Shown: positions 45,843-55,466 of the stretch, one piece after another
How the letters are laid out: each line of letters starts with the position of its first letter
How positions within the stretch are numbered: the first letter of the stretch is position 1
Assembly: GCA_001592805.2 (NCBI GenBank)
Contig: CP051139.1
Span: 1 to 64,000 of the forward strand
Direction of reading: 5' to 3'
DNA: 64,000 nt
Source of the DNA: Peltaster fructicola
Taxonomy: Eukaryota; Ascomycota; Dothideomycetes
Notes under the pieces: generated by a model
The model's input: the letters and a program-made list of their open reading frames with translations, nothing else
The model's database searches: none
What the model was told of the DNA's origin: nothing
Program-made: the position numbers and the translations under genes

Positions 45843-48062
45843 TCATATCTTATACAATCGTACAGAGGTATCCTCACTTGCTACTGCAACAAGCTCTTCC
45901 TGAGCCGGTCTCCAGGCGATCGACGTGATCGCTGCTGATGGTGACAGCTGCTTCTCGAGTGTCTTTTGTTCCACCGTCCTCCATTCATCACTACTAGATG
46001 CGACGACAAGATCACCATCCTCGGTACCATACAGCAATCGTGTCCCTGATGTCGAGAAAGCAACTGCAGTGACAGCAGCTTGCGCGATGATGCTCGTCAA
46101 CTGCTCAATACTACCATTGCTGATCTGCCAGATCTTCACCACCTTATCTCGCCCAGCTGTAGCAAAGGTGTCACTAGACGCCCATGAGCAGTCCAGGATC
46201 ATGCGGCTATGACCTTTGAGGTTTGCAGTACATGGCTCGTATGTGGTGTCTGCCTTCTGGAACAATGCCCACTGCCTGTCGCGACCAACACTCAACAGGT
46301 ATGCATCGTCTCTTGAGAAGGCCAGACTCGTGACTGTGAGTGTATGTGCTGACAGAGCCGGCTTCACTTCCCGCCATTCTTTCGTCTCGTATAGTCGTAT
46401 CACTGCATGGTTAAGCGTGCTGGCCTTGCAAGCTGTGGCGATGAGAGACCCAGAACAGTTGACTGCAACAGCTGAAATCTCATAGCCATGACCATAGAGC
46501 TTCTCATGTTCTGGCCAGAGCGTATGCCGTGCTAGAGTGTCCTCGACTGGCGGTTTGTCCAGTGCTGGCGCTGGTGCAGCCTCCTCATTCTCATCTTGAA
46601 TGACAGCCTTGTTCGATAGTCCAAGCACTGGGATATTAGCAGATTCTGGCAACTCTTCATCATTCAATTCGAGGCCGGCAAGACTCGACAGTAGTTTCTC
46701 AGCACCTCGTGGCTTGTTGAACACTCTCAGTAGCTTCTCATCCGCTCCTGAGACGAACTGGTTTCTCGTCACGGTGGTAACGCAATTCAAATCGTAGCCA
46801 TGAATCTGTGGTCGAGCCATCTCATGCCAGGACGATAGCTCTGTCTTCCACTCTGCCCAGAGTCGAGTGGTTTGGTCTGAAGATGTGGACAACAGGTACG
46901 AGCCATCGTTCGCCCACGACACAGACTGTACCTCTCGGACATGCCCACTGACGCCAGTCTGCTGTTGCCAGGATGTTTCATGCAAAGACCACAATCTCCA
47001 GCTACCGGTGCGACTGAGACTTGCTACACTCTTTCCATCTGGACTCCACAAGCCTATCCAGAACCCTCCAGTACTTCCAGTAGCTGTTGTGGATCCCTTG
47101 AGTGAGCTGATCTCACCAAGACGAGTCTCGCAGATCCATAGACCAGATCCTTCTTCTCTGCGCCATATCGACAACGAGTTATCTGCCGAAGCTGACAGCA
47201 GTGTTGCTTCCTGTGCTGACGGTGCCCAACGTGCTGTATAGACCCAGTCTTCGTGCCCTACAAGTAGGGCATCGTAGGACATGACCCAGTGCCGGTCACC
47301 ACAAGCTAGACGATACAGCTTATTCGACAAGCTCTCCATGGTCGTCTGCGACTGTGAATTGCCACTGGACTCTTGCAGCTTCCAGAGACGTATATATCTG
47401 TCCTGACTGGTCGATGCGAGCATCACAATCCCGTTCTGGCTCTGGAAGTCAAGCGACCTTACCCAACCTTCGTGACCAGTCAGTGTAGCTTGCAGACTCA
47501 AGGCCGTCTCTAGCGAACCAGCATACACCTGAATCGAGGTCAGCGTTCCAGCGACAGCCAGCACTACAGCACCAGAGGCTAGCTCGACCAGAGCTGTTGC
47601 AAGAGGTATAAACTTGGGCTTGAGAGAGATGGACTGCAGCAGATCAACACCAGCCTGCGACAACCGCCATAGCTTGACCGTCCCATCTGCAGCACCACTG
47701 ACGAAGATGTCGGAACCTGAGATCGTCGAGATGGTGTTGACTGAGGCTGTATGATCACTCAGTACCTTCCATTCACCAAAATGACCTTTGCCATTCGATT
47801 GCCATACTCGAATAGAACTGTCATTTGATCCTGAGATGATACAGAGACCAATCGAGGGCGATTCGAGGATCTGAATAGCATTCACACTATTCGTGTGACC
47901 TCGTAGTATCGTGCTAACACCAGCATGTTGTCCGTCTGCTGGATTCCACAGCGCAATGTTGTTACCAGCTCCATAGGCAAGCAATTCATTCGACCAGTCC
48001 GCAGCTGAAGGGTGCCTGTTACCGCCGGTAGTGATGTATCGCAGCTGAGCATCGGTCATCAT
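45843..48062 (-). CDS. elp2: Elongator complex subunit 2 (WD40)
   Basis: WD40 scaffold of the Elp1-Elp2-Elp3 half of Elongator, which starts the cm5/mcm5 modification of wobble uridine (U34) in tRNA. It is a single exon of 739 residues, close to the family's usual 780-800. About twelve to fourteen WD-type blades are visible, for example GHTNSVNAIQ...NDSSIRVW, GHEGWVRSLDF...SQDRYIRLW, GHEDWVYTARW...SADNSLSIW, GHVREVQSVSW...SSDQTTRLW and GHSRMILDCSW...GRDKVVKIW, consistent with the two seven-blade propellers of ELP2. Two Met codons open the frame and either could be used. Its stop codon directly abuts that of CUL4. It shares a 117-bp divergent promoter with URM1, which acts on the same nucleotide. 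Confidence 0.95.
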   Translation of the reverse strand: MMTDAQLRYITTGGNRHPSAADWSNELLAYGAGNNIALWNPADGQHAGVSTILRGHTNSVNAIQILESPSIGLCIISGSNDSSIRVWQSNGKGHFGEWKVLSDHTASVNTISTISGSDIFVSGAADGTVKLWRLSQAGVDLLQSISLKPKFIPLATALVELASGAVVLAVAGTLTSIQVYAGSLETALSLQATLTGHEGWVRSLDFQSQNGIVMLASTSQDRYIRLWKLQESSGNSQSQTTMESLSNKLYRLACGDRHWVMSYDALLVGHEDWVYTARWAPSAQEATLLSASADNSLSIWRREEGSGLWICETRLGEISSLKGSTTATGSTGGFWIGLWSPDGKSVASLSRTGSWRLWSLHETSWQQQTGVSGHVREVQSVSWANDGSYLLSTSSDQTTRLWAEWKTELSSWHEMARPQIHGYDLNCVTTVTRNQFVSGADEKLLRVFNKPRGAEKLLSSLAGLELNDEELPESANIPVLGLSNKAVIQDENEEAAPAPALDKPPVEDTLARHTLWPEHEKLYGHGYEISAVAVNCSGSLIATACKASTLNHAVIRLYETKEWREVKPALSAHTLTVTSLAFSRDDAYLLSVGRDRQWALFQKADTTYEPCTANLKGHSRMILDCSWASSDTFATAGRDKVVKIWQISNGSIEQLTSIIAQAAVTAVAFSTSGTRLLYGTEDGDLVVASSSDEWRTVEQKTLEKQLSPSAAITSIAWRPAQEELVAVASEDTSVRLYKI

Positions 48063-48179
48063 TCAGCTCAGCCGTTGACATCGTGCTGACAGTGGTGGTG
48101 AAGGTTCTCGAGAAATTTCAAGATTCAAAACACCTCAGCACAGACCAGTTAACATCTTTTTCGCAAACACACAATCAAC
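48063..48179. promoter_or_regulatory. Bidirectional ELP2/URM1 intergenic promoter
   Basis: Only 117 bases separate the divergent start codons of ELP2 (minus strand) and URM1 (plus strand). Both 5' leaders and promoters must fit here or overlap the genes. An A/C-rich, CAACA-type leader lies just before the URM1 ATG. I see no clear TATA box. Confidence 0.7.
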
Positions 48180-48587
48180 ATGTCTTTGGACATTCCTCTC
48201 ATCGTAGAGTTCACGTAGGAAGACATGCTATAGCTCCAAGACAGTGCTAACACGGATAGTGGCGGTCTTGAAATGTTGTTCTCGAACCAACGCAAGCATT
48301 CATTGTCAATCCCACCAAGCAATGCCAAAGGCGAGCCAGCAAACGTGTCCTTTCTGATCGAGTGGCTCTGCAACAACTGCATGACTGACAGTCGCAAGGA
48401 CGTCTTTGTTCTAGACGATACTGTGTAGGTCGCTGGCTGCCTCTTCCAGCATTGAACTCACGACAACAGACGACCTGGCATACTCGTCCTCATCAACAAT
48501 GCAGATTGGGAGCTTGAAGGACAGGAGAGCTACGAGCTTCAACCTCGAGACAATATCGTCTTTGTATCTACACTACATGGTGGCTGA
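48180..48587 (+). CDS. urm1: URM1, ubiquitin-related modifier and sulfur carrier
   Basis: Ubiquitin-fold protein that is thiocarboxylated at its C-terminal Gly by the Uba4 enzyme. It passes sulfur on for 2-thiolation of wobble U34, and can also be conjugated to proteins. Three exons: 48180-48214, 48260-48424 and 48470-48587. The two introns are both 45 bp and phase 2 (GTAGGA and GTAGGT donors; the first has a CTAAC branch site). The product is 105 residues, the normal family length. Diagnostic stretches are IVEFTGGLEMLF (joined across intron 1), [18 protein letters not shown] (joined across intron 2) and the C-terminal FVSTLHGG ending in Gly-Gly. Divergent from ELP2 over 117 bp and tail to tail with PUS9, 3 bp apart. 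The exons are short enough to be missed by simple gene finding. Confidence 0.95.
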
Positions 48588-48590
48588 TAG

Positions 48591-49855
48591 CTACGCCCTT
48601 TGACAATCCTCCTCTCGAGGCAGTGCCCAGTCTGGCATTGGACTCGAATAGTCCCATCCTCCTTCTTTGCAGGAGTACCTCTTCGCATGCAAATAGATAC
48701 CCAGCTCATGCGGACCAGGATCAGAATACAAGTCCGTACCACAGACCTCACACTTCTCACCCGTCAGTCTCTCAGCCTTCTTTCGATTGTACTCGGCGAC
48801 CATCTCATCCTCATAAGCCACTGCTTCAGCAACCTCTTCCTTGCCCATGCGTGCAAGTCGGGTCATGATATCCTCGTCGTGATCGCCGGAATCGTCAGCA
48901 CGACCCAGTTCAGCACCAAACACCTTTCGATTGCTGTAGATCGGATCGTTTGAGATAGGATGTCCTAGAAACTGCAGATGCACTCTTATCTGATGCGTCC
49001 TGCCTGTCAGTGGCAAGCAATGCACGACACTGTAGTTCCCTGTTGGATACCACGCGACTCTTCTGAACACAGTCCTTGCAGACTTGCCAGTAGCGCGCAC
49101 TCGATTGAGGCCAAGCTTCGGCGAGATCTGCAGTATAGGCTGTTCACAAACCACCTCTTCTTCTGGGAACTCTCCTCGAACACGAGCGATGTACTCCTTC
49201 TGCACTGAGCGGTCCGTGATCTGCACAGTGAGTTCTCCGGCAGCTCGTTTCGTCTTTGCAATGAACATAACACCGCTGGTCAGTCTGTCCAGTCTGTTGC
49301 ACGGCAGTGGATCGAAGTTGTAGCCTCGCTCTGCTCGCATGATCTCGATGAGCGAGTTGTATCTATAACGCCCAGCTGGATGTACTGGAACTCCAGCAGG
49401 CTTGTCGATCACGATCATATCCTCATCTTCATGGACAACACCAATTGGCTTCGCAGTGACAGGCGGTTCATGTCGATGTAGTGTGTGGCTCACCACGTCT
49501 CCATTCTTGACCAGTGTGTCGATAGACGGTACTGTTTTGCCGTTGATGTGTATCGCGCCGCTCTCTATGGCTCCTTTCTGGCGTCAGTCAGTATGTTCTC
49601 GCTCCAGTGCGTAGCCCATACATAGTATTCCACCGGTCTATCGCGAAACTCGTCCTCGAAGATCTCTAGTATCGGTCGCCCTCGCCATCGCTCTTTGCAG
49701 TATGTGTTATAAGTGAAGTGATAAGGCTTCACCTTGCGCAAGCCATCTTCAAGGTAGTATGGTCGTGGCCAAGGATCGCATGGCGTTATAGCGACGTCTG
49801 GTGGTGTCGCAATGGCTGATGTGGTCTTTATCGCATCGACGGCTGCCAGAGCCAT
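48591..49855 (-). CDS. pus9: RluA-family tRNA pseudouridine synthase, PUS9-like
   Basis: Expected to isomerise uridine 32 in the anticodon loop of tRNA. Exon 1 is 49855-49622 and exon 2 is 49577-48591, with a 44-bp phase-0 intron (GTATGG donor, CTGAC branch site, CCAG acceptor), for 406 residues. The N-terminal part carries the PUS8/PUS9/RIB2 signature RWRGRPILEIFEDEFRDRP. An S4-like start follows (IHINGKTVPS, GDVVSHTLHRHEPP), then the catalytic motif NRLDRLTSGVMF with its catalytic Asp and the HQIRVHLQFLGHPI motif. A Cys pair (CEVC) and later His/Cys lie near the C terminus. The riboflavin deaminase domain that follows the synthase in yeast RIB2 is absent, which favours PUS9 over RIB2. I see no clear mitochondrial presequence. 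Confidence 0.9.
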
Positions 49856-50111
49856 GCTATGACCATCTCTTGCGAGCGTCCGGACTGTACGGAGCGCTGC
49901 CAGTGTGCTGAAGAGATGCTTGTTGCTGCAAGAAATTCATCTGGCGAAAGCCTGCATGTGAGATCTTCAACACGACGTCACTTTCCTTGCGAACTTCATC
50001 CTTTTACGCATGCGCCCAACTACGTTCTTCTTTACCATGCTGCTCTCCAGCTGCGAGCTCTACTGCCTCATTTAGTGACAGTCACAATTGTACGGTTCGA
50101 TTCCCACAAAG
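49856..50111. promoter_or_regulatory. Divergent intergenic region between PUS9 and the RING gene
   Basis: 256 bases separate divergent start codons and should hold both promoters. It contains GGTTCGATTCC at about 50094, which resembles a tRNA B box. The flanking bases do not form a T stem, and no cloverleaf can be drawn. Confidence 0.5.
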
Positions 50112-50985
50112 ATGGCATCTGATTGGGACTTTGACCTTGGAGAGCTGCTTGGAAGCGAGCTTATTGACGAGGAGTTCTATCCCGACGCTCATCTTGGAGC
50201 CACCCTGTAGGTAGTCTGTCGCAGCTCATCGACCGTGGACTCAACAACACTTTCTATCGCGTTCTTCTCCTTTCCCGAAGCCAGCGATCTACCTCAGACG
50301 TGTCCAGTCCATTTAACTAACACGAAGACCAAGGCGAACAGAAGGACATGAAGCCTTCCTCGCTGAGCTTCTCGCCACGACACAAGCAGACAACCTTGCT
50401 GCAGACAGACGCCGAACACGACTTACCTCACCACGACCTGCCTCTTCTATGTCTGCTGCCGATATGTCTCGACAAAGACGTAACGCACGACATACTACAG
50501 AAGTGGTCGATCTGACTGCCGAAGCACCTGCAGCCATCACCGCACACTCTGCCACTTCGACGCAACGCCGTCCTAGTACGACCATCGTACCACACGGACG
50601 CAAGCGCAAGCGAGAAGAAGAGCCTGAAAAGCAACAGAGCGTCATAGAGGAGCCAACGCCGCCGCAGTGGCAAGAGCCGGGCGAAGGACAAACAAAGATT
50701 GGACAAATGACATGCATCATTTGCATGGAGGCGTTCACGAACGCATCTATGGGACAGTGTGGTGAGTATTGAGAGTGTACGCTTGTTAGACGCGAAGCTA
50801 ACATGCAGACAGGACATATCTTCTGCCACGAATGCCTTACACGAGCACTCATGGCATCAGAGCGCCATCAAGATCGAGGTGCTGGAACCTGTCCGACATG
50901 CCGGAAGCCCATATACAGGAAAAAGAAGGATCAAATCATCAAGCTCAACTTCATGAAGAAGTCGACTTTCAAGCAGAGAACATGA
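50112..50985 (+). CDS. RING E3 ligase with SUMO-interacting motif, Slx8/RNF4-like STUbL candidate
   Basis: Likely a SUMO-targeted ubiquitin ligase acting in the nucleus on SUMO-modified proteins in genome maintenance. Three exons: 50112-50206, 50328-50761 and 50813-50985, for 233 residues. Intron 1 is 121 bp (GTAGGT donor, TAACTAAC branch site, GAAG acceptor) and intron 2 is 51 bp (GTGAGT donor, CTAAC branch site). A SUMO-interacting motif, VVDLTAE, lies near residue 95 and is followed by a basic nuclear signal (GRKRKREEE). The C-terminal C3HC4 RING reads CIICMEAF, GHIFCHECL and CPTCRKPI, the first two parts joined across intron 2. The first exon is the least certain part: its intron is long for this genome and its acceptor is AAG. 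If it is wrong, translation could start at the Met at 50449. Family assignment rests on the SIM-NLS-RING order. Confidence 0.8.
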
Positions 50986-51311
50986 GGGATTGCTCGTCAA
51001 GGCAATACACTAGACTCGTGTGTATGGCTGACAGCAAGGCATACAATCAGCCATCCCTTTGAATGCTGGTCTGCCGATGTCGTCGTGCACGGCACATGAG
51101 CTGTATGACAGGGAGCGTCGAAGGATTGGGTCGGTATTGGCACAACCATGGACGTTGCGTCAACAGAACACTACCATCGACACAACTCCAAGAAGTAGAA
51201 GGCTCCAGCGTCGCCACGACTAGATGAGTACTGCGGAACGAGCTATACATGATCATCTGACACATTACTAACGAGACATGCTTAACGATTACCTTTCGCC
51301 GACCCTTCGTC
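50986..51311. other. Intergenic between convergent genes
   Basis: 326 bases between the RING gene and the oxidoreductase gene, which converge. They should hold both 3' ends. No gene or terminator structure can be pointed to. Confidence 0.4.
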
Positions 51312-52325
51312 TCAACCTCCTGCTACCTTCACCACGATCTTGCCTCTCGTCCTACCAGTCTTAAGCTTACGATAAGCCTCTGCAGCCTCATCGAGCTCAA
51401 ATTCCTGCTCAACAACCGCTTTGAGCTTGCCTTGCACGAACCACTCAGATATCTTATCACATTCCTCAGCGTTCGCACTACTCATCACAACCTTGAACGC
51501 TCGTTGGCCACCTCCCAGGAAACTTGGCTTAAAGCCTACTGCGCACATCTCTTTGACGAACTTCCAAGTAGGGCTTCCAGCAATCGTTGCAAACTTGCCT
51601 CCCTTCTTCAGGTAGTGGTGAGCCTGGAAGTACAGCGCGGTGTCTGGGAAGATGCAATCCAGGAGATAGTCGAATTGCGCTCGACCAGGTAGCTTCAGTT
51701 GCTCGACCAGAGGCTTCGACTTGTAGTCCAAGACTTCATCTGCTCCCAGACTCTTGCACAGCTCGACATTAGCTCCAGAACACACTGCTGTTACTGTACA
51801 GCCTAGGATCTTTGCTATCTGTATAGCGAATGTACCAACGCCGCCAGAACCTCCGTTGATGAGCACCTTGTCGCCAGCCTTGACGAATGGCACAAGGCTC
51901 TGGTACGCTGTCAAGGCAGCCACGCCAATAGTCGACGCATCTCGCAGAGATAAGGTGTCTGGACACTCGATCATGCGCTGCGCGCCTTCATTGACAATGT
52001 ATTCCGTCAATGCGCCGAAAGGAATCGTCTTTGTGACGCCGTATACTCGATCTCCAGCTTTGTACTTGGCACAATTGCTCTGAACGACATTTCCTGAGTA
52101 GTCAACGCCCATTGTGAGTGGTTTCGAGAAGAAATGTCCGACGAAGCTCTCGGGTACCTTCACATCGACAGGATTGAGTGACGAGTAGGACACCTTGATC
52201 AAGACGGTATCCTTGCCTTGCAGGCTCGGCACAGGTATGTTGGCGATACGTATGGCGTTCTCGATACCACCGGATGTCGTACTGGCTTGTGCCGCACGCA
52301 TCATCGAAGGGAGCTTGGTAGACAT
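51312..52325 (-). CDS. Zinc-independent MDR oxidoreductase, quinone-reductase-like
   Basis: Medium-chain dehydrogenase/reductase, probably an NADPH-dependent quinone or enone reductase. Single exon of 337 residues. The N-terminal GroES-like domain has the YSSLNPVDVKV stretch and GVDYSGNVV. The Rossmann domain begins at the nucleotide-binding motif NGGSGGVGTFAIQIAK, where the GGVG pattern fits NADPH use. A later segment has DYLLDCIF, then KKGGKFATIAG. The catalytic-zinc Cys/His ligands of alcohol dehydrogenases are not seen, which places it with the quinone oxidoreductase/RTN4IP1-like branch. The physiological substrate cannot be told. Confidence 0.9.
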   Translation of the reverse strand: MSTKLPSMMRAAQASTTSGGIENAIRIANIPVPSLQGKDTVLIKVSYSSLNPVDVKVPESFVGHFFSKPLTMGVDYSGNVVQSNCAKYKAGDRVYGVTKTIPFGALTEYIVNEGAQRMIECPDTLSLRDASTIGVAALTAYQSLVPFVKAGDKVLINGGSGGVGTFAIQIAKILGCTVTAVCSGANVELCKSLGADEVLDYKSKPLVEQLKLPGRAQFDYLLDCIFPDTALYFQAHHYLKKGGKFATIAGSPTWKFVKEMCAVGFKPSFLGGGQRAFKVVMSSANAEECDKISEWFVQGKLKAVVEQEFELDEAAEAYRKLKTGRTRGKIVVKVAGG

Positions 52326-52604
52326 GGTAGTAAGATAGTGGTGGTATTATGAATATGAGGATGCCAACGAACTCAAGAGATCAATCTTCTTATAGCATAC
52401 TTACAGCTCTTACCATCACCGCCGATAGAGACGTCAACCGGCATGTTGTCCGGGCTACCTCATACTCAGTCCTTGAGACAGCGTGCCCACGGGGAGATGT
52501 TTGTGAGAGCAGCGGAGATTGTGTGCAGCTGCTCCGGAGCACATCACCAGCAACTTTCCACCGTTGCGAACAATGCCTCTTGCGCAATGACGACAAGTCA
52601 CAGG
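52326..52604. other. Short intergenic stretch
   Basis: Lies upstream of the MDR gene and downstream of the small unknown frame. It should hold the MDR promoter. Nothing specific is seen. Confidence 0.35.
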
Positions 52605-52826
52605 CTATAGCTCGATCGTGCCGCCTTGACTGAAATCGTCGTATCCCATTGCCAGACAATACAGACGGTTGTTGTATGAGACAACAAAGACCAGCGGATT
52701 GCTTCGGGAAAGCAGGAACGGCGTCATTACAAAAAGTCGACCGTCTCTCCCGCTTGAGGAATCGCGCTCCTCCTTGACGACCTCGAGCTGTACACGACCA
52801 TCCGATGCAGCGATAGTAACACCCAT
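52605..52826 (-). CDS. Small unknown protein of 73 residues
   Basis: A single-exon frame of 73 residues, beginning MGVTIAASDGRVQLEVVKEE. It contains an ordered-looking stretch (RLFVMTPFLLSRSNPLVFVV followed by SYNNRLYCLAMGYDDF) with alternating hydrophobic strands, unlike the neighbouring chance frames. I do not recognise the family. The start codon lies only 35 bases from the divergent LAG1 start, so the leaders of the two genes would have to overlap. It could be a conserved small protein, or an antisense frame in the LAG1 upstream region. Confidence 0.42.
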   Translation of the reverse strand: MGVTIAASDGRVQLEVVKEERDSSSGRDGRLFVMTPFLLSRSNPLVFVVSYNNRLYCLAMGYDDFSQGGTIEL

Positions 52827-52861
52827 TGCGCTTCGGCACAGCAGTCAACATCGCCTCCAAC

Positions 52862-54243
52862 ATGGTCGACACGGTCACAGCCAGCGGCACGAGCAACGGC
52901 TCTCTTGCAGCACCAATTCGAGTTCGTCCTAAGAGAGCTGGCTCGAGCCTTGGAGCTGATCCACGAGGTGACACTGGTGTCGGCAGTCTGACGACGATCG
53001 GAAGCGTACAGAAGGTATCGCATGAGGTCAATACTGCTGTCGACAAGAACTGACAGCGACCAGGCGCAAAAGTCAAAAGGGAGTTCCTCCTTTTTCAAAT
53101 GGTCTCTCAAGAATACTTGGATCTACCCATTGATCATTCTCCTCACAATAGCGACAGCTTATATCATCGCTCCAGGCGAGGACAACCCTGTGCGACCTGC
53201 ACTCTTCCTCTCTTACGCCAATCCTCCATTATATCAGCGAACGAACACTCTCCCACCTGAGATCGGCGACGTAACACAGTATGGCAAGGGCAAGAAAGAC
53301 TTCGCGTTTGTGGCATTCTACACCGTCTTCTTCACGTTCACACGTGAGTTCCTCATGCAACGGGTCATCCTACCGATCGCTTTGTGGTACGGCATCAGGT
53401 CGCCGGCAAAACAAGCACGATTCATGGAGCAGTTCTATACAGCCATATACTTTGGTGTCTTTGGTCCTTACGGACTTTGGGTCATGTCGAGGACACCTGT
53501 GTGGTATTTCAACACCATAGGAATGTACGAAGGCTTCCCTCACCGAGCGCACGAGGTATACTTCAAAGCATACTACTTGTTGCAGGCCGCATACTGGGCG
53601 CAGCAGGCCATTGTGCTACTGCTCATGCTTGAGAAGCCTAGGAAAGACTTCAAAGAGCTGGTCCTACATCACATTGTGACGCTGTCGCTGATCTACTTGA
53701 GTTACGCCTTCCATTTCACGTACATGGGACTGGCTGTATACATCACCCACGACATCAGCGACTTCTTCCTGGCAGTAAGTGCTAACCTGATGACCACGAG
53801 ATCATACTGACACACTGCAGTCGGCGAAAGTCCTGAACTACATCGAATCACCCATCATAGCGCCGTACTTCGTCTTCTTCATCGGCGTCTGGGCATATCT
53901 ACGACACTACATCAATCTCACCATTCTCTGGTCAATGCGACCTGGCGGCGAGTTCGAAACAGTTGGAAGATACGACCTGAGCTGGCCTGAACACCAGTAC
54001 AAGTGCTACATCAGCCATCCGATCACGTTTGGTCTACTCGCTACACTTCAAGCAGTCAACCTGTTCTGGTTCTTCCTGATTTGCAGGATTCTGTTCAGGC
54101 TTGTTTTCGCCAGCGATCTGAAAGACGACCGTAGCGACGAGGAAGATCTTGATGAGGTGGAAGATGCCAGTAGTCCGAAGACACCGACTGCTGCTTCGAC
54201 AGGCATTGAGAAGAAGACGAAGACAACGAGACGGAAGGCCTGA
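52862..54243 (+). CDS. lag1: Ceramide synthase (Lag1/TLC family)
   Basis: Endoplasmic reticulum acyl-CoA-dependent ceramide synthase, which joins a fatty acyl group to a sphingoid base. Three exons: 52862-53014, 53064-53774 and 53821-54243. The two phase-0 introns are 49 and 46 bp, both with CTGAC branch sites. The product is 428 residues, near the fungal norm. A disordered N terminus of about 65 residues precedes the first membrane segment (WIYPLIILLTIATAYIIAP). The TLC domain holds the Lag1 motif with the essential His pair (LVLHHIVTLSLIYLSY) and acidic residues (ITHDISDFFLASAKVLNYI, joined across intron 2). Several membrane helices follow, then an acidic and basic cytosolic tail (DDRSDEEDLDEVED, KKTKTTRRKA). 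Which of the yeast LAG1/LAC1-type paralogues it matches cannot be decided. Confidence 0.95.
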
Positions 54244-54711
54244 GCCATTGCATAGGAGAGGTTGCTGCGTTCTAGCGATTGACATGGCACGCCGCCTTGG
54301 CAGTGTAAATAGTTCTAATCTACACCCTATTCTGTATTCAGGATTGCACCGATATGAGCCAGTCTTGGCGAACTTCCATCTCGTCTCCCACGGGTGGTCA
54401 CTGCTAGCTCAGGCCTCTAGGCCATACAGTCGGTTGCTTCTGCTGCTGACCAGACACTCGGAACAACCGAACACACCACACACGACAGTTCAGTGACAGT
54501 GATCCTCCCGACCGTTGCTAAGCGATTGCGCAAAATAGCACGCTAGTTCCTGACCCTGGCAGTCGTGTGGCTGTGGAACATTGGCGGAGAGAACCAACTA
54601 TTGTTCACCTTTGTCACCTCCTGTGTCCCCAACACCTATTCTCCTTGCTACATAAACTTCTCATGAGGCCTGCACCTGTCCAGCGCAAGGCCTGCGGCAC
54701 TTCGATATTGC
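54244..54711. other. Intergenic, no gene seen
   Basis: 468 bases between LAG1 and the Sec2-domain gene, both on the plus strand. The stretch should contain the LAG1 3' end and the SEC2 promoter. No specific site is identified. Confidence 0.4.
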
Positions 54712-55466
54712 ATGGCAACAACTGAGCCCGCTGGTGCAGCATGGTCGACCGGCATTGAGAGAACAAACGACAATGCGAAGCACGATGGCAGACACGTTCC
54801 TCACGACTCGGCGCTCAGTGTCGCAGGACTATCTGATCAAGACCATATCATACGAGAGCTTCAGGACGAAGTGCGACAACTGGCAGAGCGAGTGACATCT
54901 GATTGTACGATACACACTGCGCTATACTGTGCCTCACTAACACAACCGCAGCGCAACGATTTGCAGAATATGAGAACGAGATTCGAGTACTGACCGCCGA
55001 ACTGCGCTCAGAGAAGCGTAAACAGCTCTCTGATACCCAGGCAGATCCCATCACACCCATCGGTCGTCCTACACCGCCAGGCATATCACGCTTTGGTAGC
55101 TTTATAGGGAACCGCAAGCCTTCCACACCAACGTCACCGAACCGTGAACGAGAGCTCGAGGCTGCATTGGCGCAAGAGAGGATACAGCGACTGGCTGCAG
55201 AGAAGAAGGTCAACGAAGTCAACGGAGAGATCGAGGAATTGAGCACTACACTGTTCCAACAGGCAAACGAAATGGTCAGCACTGAGCGCAAGGAGAACGC
55301 AGCGCTTAGAGAGCGTATACGAGTGCTTGAGGAGCGTGATGCGAAGACTGCTGTTAGGCTGGCCGCCTTGGAACAGAGGGACAGTGATCGCAAGAGGCGT
55401 ATGGAGAAGCTCGAGAATGCTATCAAGAGGATCGAAAGAGCGAAGGCATTACTCGTACCGCGCTGA
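54712..55466 (+). CDS. sec2: Sec2-domain Rab guanine-nucleotide exchange factor
   Basis: Coiled-coil exchange factor for a Sec4/Rab8-type GTPase, acting on secretory vesicles before exocytosis. Exon 1 is 54712-54904 and exon 2 is 54952-55466 (47-bp phase-1 intron, GTACGA donor, CTAAC branch site, GCAG acceptor), for 235 residues. After a polar N terminus comes a first coil (IIRELQDEVRQLAERV continuing to QRFAEYENEIRVL). A Pro/Ser/Thr linker (PIGRPTPPGISRFGSF) follows, then the Sec2p domain: ELEAALAQERIQRLAAEKKV and IEELSTTLFQQANEMVSTER. The LFQQANEMV segment is the nucleotide-exchange hallmark. The long C-terminal region of yeast Sec2 is absent, as in many filamentous fungi. Confidence 0.88.

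Noticed and set aside
50085-50115. B-box-like GGTTCGATTCC, as in a tRNA gene
   Set aside because: The flanking bases do not pair as a T stem, no anticodon or acceptor stem can be drawn upstream, and it lies between two well-supported start codons.
50313-50852. 179-codon frame antisense to the RING gene
   Set aside because: It lies opposite the supported RING coding exons and has a Cys/Ser/Arg composition typical of antisense reading.
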